This document shows positions 60,040 to 64,000 of a DNA stretch of 64,000 nucleotides, one piece after another. The translations under genes were made by a program, and so were the position numbers. The notes beneath the pieces are model-generated. The model was given only the letters and a program-made list of their open reading frames with translations, ran no database searches and had not been told where the DNA came from. The stretch spans positions 88,534,839 through 88,598,838 of the forward strand of contig NC_060249.1 of the NCBI RefSeq assembly GCF_921293095.1, read 5' to 3'. This DNA comes from Ischnura elegans. Its lineage: Eukaryota; Arthropoda; Insecta; Odonata; Coenagrionidae. Each line of letters begins with the position of its first letter. Within the stretch, counting starts at the first letter, position 1.

Positions 60040-63000
60040 TTATTCTCACATCGGACTGAAGTACTTTTTCTAGCAATAAAATTTAATACTAGAGTGTTAT
60101 GTTGCATTTTTTTCACAATCGACCTGACATTCTGTTCCTAGCAATAAAACTAATTTTTGGAGTGTCATTTTGCATTTTTTTCACATCAGACTGAAAATCT
60201 GTTTCTAGCAATAAAATATAATTCTAGAGTGTAATTTTGCATTTTTCTCACATCGGACTGAAATTCTGTTTCTAGGAATAAAATTTAATTTAGGAGTGAT
60301 ATTTCGCATTTTCCTCACATCGGACTGAAATTCTGTGTCTAGCAATAAAATTTAATACTGGAGTGTTATTTTGTATTTTTTTCACATTGGACTGAAATTC
60401 TGTTTCTAGCAATAAAATATAATTCTAGAGTGTAATTTTGCATTTTTCTCGCATAGGACTGAAATTCTATTTCTAGAATAAAATTTAATACTAGGTTGTC
60501 ATTTCGCATTTTTCTCACATCGGACTGAAATTCTATTTCTAGGAATAAAATTTAATACAAGAGTGATATTTTGCATTTTTCTCGCATAGGACTAAAATTC
60601 TCCTTCTAGCAATAAAATTTTATTTTGGGTTGTCGTTTCGCATTTTTCTAAAATTGGACTGAAATTCTGTTTCTAGCAATAAAATTTAATTCTGGGTTGT
60701 CATTTCACATTTTTCTCACATCGGACTGAAATTTTGTTTCTAGCAATAAAATTTAATACAGGAGTGTTATTTTGCATTTTTCTCACATGTGACTGAAATT
60801 CTGTTTCTAGCAATAAAATTTAATACTTGTGTCATTTCGCATGTTTTTCACATCGGACTGAAATTCTGTTTCTAGCAATAAAATTTAATACTGGAGTGTT
60901 ATTTTGCATTTTTCTCGCATCGGACTGAAATTCTGTTTCTAGCAATAAAATTTAAGACAGGAGTGTTAATTTCCATGTTTCTCGCATCAGGCTGATATTT
61001 TGTTTCTAGCAATAAAATTTAATACTTGTGTGTCATTTAGCATTTTTCTCACATTGGACTGAAAATTTTTTTCTAGCAATAAAATATAATTCTAGAGTGT
61101 AATTTTGCATTTTTCTAGCATCGGACTGAAATTCTCTTTCTAGGAATAAAATTTAATTAAGGAGTGATATTTTACATTTTTCTCACATCGGACTGAAAAT
61201 TATTTTCTAGCAATAAAATTTAATACTGAAGTGTTATTTTGCATTTTTTTCACATTGGACTGAAATTCTTATTTAAGCAATAAAATTTAATTCTAGAGTG
61301 TTATTTTGCATTTTTCTCACATAAGGCTGAAATTCTGTTTCTAGCAATAAAATAAAATACTACAGTATTATTTCGCATTTTTCTCACATCGGACTGAAAT
61401 TCTGTTTCTAGCAATAAAATTTAATTCTGGAGTTTTATTTTGCATTTTTTTCGCATCGGACTGAAATTTTTTTTTCTAGCAATAAAATATAATTCTAGAG
61501 TGTAATTTTGCATTTTTCTCGCATCGGTCTGAAATTCTGTTTCTAAGAGTAAAATTTAATTTAGGAGTGTTATTACGCATTTTTCTCACATCGGACTGAA
61601 ATTCTGTTTCTAGCAATAAAATTTAATTCCAGAGTGTTATTTTGCATTTTTCTTGCATCGGACTGAAATTTTGTTTCTAGCAATAAAATTTAATTCCAGA
61701 GTGTTATTTTGCATTTTTCTTGCATCGGACTGAAATTCTGTTTCTAGCAATAAAATTTAATACTAGGTTGTCATTTTGCATTTTTTTCACAACGGACTGA
61801 AATTCTGTTTCTAGCAATAAAGTTTAATAATGGAGTGTTATTTTGCATTTTTCTCACATCGGACTGAAATTCTGTTTCGAGCAAAAAAATTTAATGCTGG
61901 AGTGTTATTTTGCATTTTTTTCACATTGGACTGAAATTCTTTTTCAAGCAATAAAATTAAATACTAGGTTGTCATTTTGCATTTTTTTCACAACGGACTG
62001 AAATTCTGTTTCTAGCAATAAAATTTAATACTGGAGTGTTATTTTGCATTTTTTTCACAATTGCACTGAAATTCTGTTCCTAGCAATAAAATTAAATACT
62101 GGAGCGTTATTTTTCATTTTTTTCACATCGGACTGAAAATCTGTTTCTAGCAATAAGATTTCATTCTGCAATGTTTTTTCGCATTTTTCTCACATCGGAC
62201 TGAAATTTTGTTTCTAGCAATAAAATTAAATACTGGAGTGTTATTTTTCATTTTTTTCACATCGGACTGAAATTCTGTTTCTAGCAATATAATTTAATTC
62301 TGGAATGTCAGTACGCATTTTTCTCACATCGGACTGAAATTCTGTTTCTAGCAATAAAATTTAATACTGGAGTGTTATTTTGCATTTTTTTCACAATGGA
62401 CTGAAATTCTGTTTCTAGCAATAAAATATAATTCTAGAGAGTAATTTTGCATTTTTCTCGCATCGGACTGTAATTCTGTTTCTAGGAATAAAATTTAATT
62501 TAGGAGTGTTATTTCGCATTTTTCTCACATCGGACTGAAATTCTGTTTCTAGCAATATAATTTAATACGGGAGTGTTATTTTGCATTTTTTTCACATTGG
62601 ACTGAAATTCTGTTTCTAGCAATAAAATTTAATTCTAGAGTGTTATTTTGCATTTTTCTCGCATCAGACTGAAATTCTGTTTCTAGCAATAAAAATTAAT
62701 TCTTGAATGTTATTTCGCATTTTTCTCACATCGGACTGAAATTCTATTTCTAGGAATAAAATTAAATACTGGAGTTATATTTTGCATTTTTCTCGCATAG
62801 GACTGAAATTCTCTTTCTAGCAATAAAATTTAATTCTGGGTTATCATTTCACATTTTTCTCACATCGGACTGAAATTTTGATTCTAGCATTAAAATTTAA
62901 TACAGGAGTGTTATTTTGCATTTATCTCGCATCAGACTGAAATTCTTTTTCTAGCAAAACAATTTAATACTGAGGTGCTATTTTGCATTTTTCTCGCATC

Positions 63001-64000
63001 GGACTGAAATTCTGTTTCTAGCAATAAAATATAATTCTAGTGTTATTTTTCATTTTTTTCGCATCAGACTGAAATTCTGTTTCTAGCAATAAAATTTAAA
63101 AATGGAGTGTTATTTTCCATTTTTCTCGGGTCGGACTGACATTCTGTTTCTAGCAATAAAATTTTATACTTGTGTCATTTCGATTTTTTCTCACAACGGA
63201 CTGAAATTCTGTTTCTAGCAATAAAAATTAATTCTTGAATGTTATTTCGCATTTTTCTCGCATCGGACTGAAACTCTGTTTCTAGGAATAAAATTTAATT
63301 AAGGAGTGATATTTTGCATTTTTCTCACATCGGACTGAAAATCTGTTTCTAAAAATAAAATTTAATACTGATGTGTTATTTTGCATTTTTTTCACAATCG
63401 CTCTGAAGTTCTGATCCTAGCTATAAAATTAAATACTGGAGTGTTATTTTTCATTTTTTTCACATCGGCCTGAAAATCTGTTTCTAGCAATAAAATTTAA
63501 TTCTGGAATGGTATTTCGAATTTTTCTTACATCGGACTGAAATTATGTTTCTAGCAATTAAATTTAATTATGGAGTGTTATTTTGCATTTTTCTCGCATT
63601 AGACTGAAATTCTGTTTCTAGCAATAAAATAAAATACTACAGTATTATTTCGCATTTTTCTCACATCGGACTGAAATTCTGTTTCTAGCAATAAAATTTA
63701 ATACTGGAGTATTATTTCGCATTTTTTTCACATCGCACTGAAATTTTTTTTTCTAGCAATAAAATATAATTCTAGAGTGTAATTTTGCATTTTTCTCACA
63801 TCGGACTGAAATTCTGTTTCTAGCAAAACAATTTAATACTGGAGTGTTATTTTGCTTTTTTCACGCATCGGACTGAAATTCTCTTTTTAGCAAAAAAATT
63901 TAATTCTCCGTTGTCGTTTCGCATTTTTCTCGCATGTGACTGAAATTCTGTTTCTAGCAATAAAATTTAATTCTGGAATGTCATTTCGCATTTTTCTCAC
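60040..64000 (+). repeat. 67-bp tandem satellite array, about 59 copies, open at window end
   Basis: The unit is roughly TTTTGCATTTTTCTCACATC, GGACTGAAATTCTGTTTCTA, GCAATAAAATTTAATACTGG, AGTGTTA, repeated without interruption from near 60040 to the last base. Several recurring unit variants exist: AATATAATTCTAGAGTGTAA, AATTTAATTTAGGAGTG after TAGGAATAA, and CAATCG for CATCGG. Nearly every unit contains AATAAA. It begins about 1.46 kb after the LRPPRC stop. Confidence 0.95.

Noticed and set aside
60040..64000. Regular repeats that might suggest a CRISPR array
   Set aside because: Units are contiguous 67-bp satellite monomers with no unique spacers, in a eukaryotic context.

Overview
The window looks like a stretch of an arthropod nuclear genome, most likely an insect with a large, repeat-rich genome. 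The signs are AT-rich DNA, GT-AG introns of up to 9 kb, many transposon families and a 67-bp satellite. I cannot name the species from sequence alone.

I can support one protein-coding gene fully. On the + strand, 22 coding exons between 5404 and 58577 join in frame into a 1403-residue protein. It has a basic, acid-free N-terminus and an array of pentatricopeptide repeats (PPRs). I identify it as LRPPRC (bicoid stability factor, bsf, in Drosophila), a mitochondrial RNA-binding protein that stabilises mitochondrial mRNAs. Every junction keeps phase, no exon carries a break, and the length fits the family, so the gene looks intact and functional. The only other coding candidate is a 63-codon minus-strand ORF (684-875) that I do not recognise.

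Layout. 1-5400: upstream DNA with a long-TIR element (2731-4736) that contains a Harbinger-like MITE, then a short presumed promoter and 5' UTR. 5404-5975: exons 1-3. 5976-8724: intron 3, with a decayed copy of its own 3' end and of exon 4. 8725-10918: exons 4-6. 10919-18218: intron 6, largely a 5.46-kb TIR element with TTA target duplications. 18219-28335: exons 7-14, with tRNA-derived SINEs, pogo-like MITEs and a Penelope-like reverse transcriptase fossil in the introns. 28336-37291: intron 14, a nest of elements: a LINE split by a Tigger-like element that carries the 3' end of another LINE, then a Penelope-like endonuclease end, then an inverted second Tigger-like copy. 37292-42610: exons 15-19, with a pogo-like MITE and a piggyBac-like foldback element between them. 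42611-58508: exons 20-21 inside two long introns with two more Tigger-like copies, a hAT-like element with a perfect 8-bp duplication, and several local duplications. 58509-58577: exon 22. 60040-64000: a 67-bp tandem satellite that runs off the window.

The most unusual signals are the decayed duplicates of splice-acceptor regions upstream of exons 4 and 22, the alternating orientation of four Tigger-like copies around exon blocks of one gene, and the Penelope-like end with a hammerhead-like core in inverted terminal copies. I did not find a convincing new multi-gene system.
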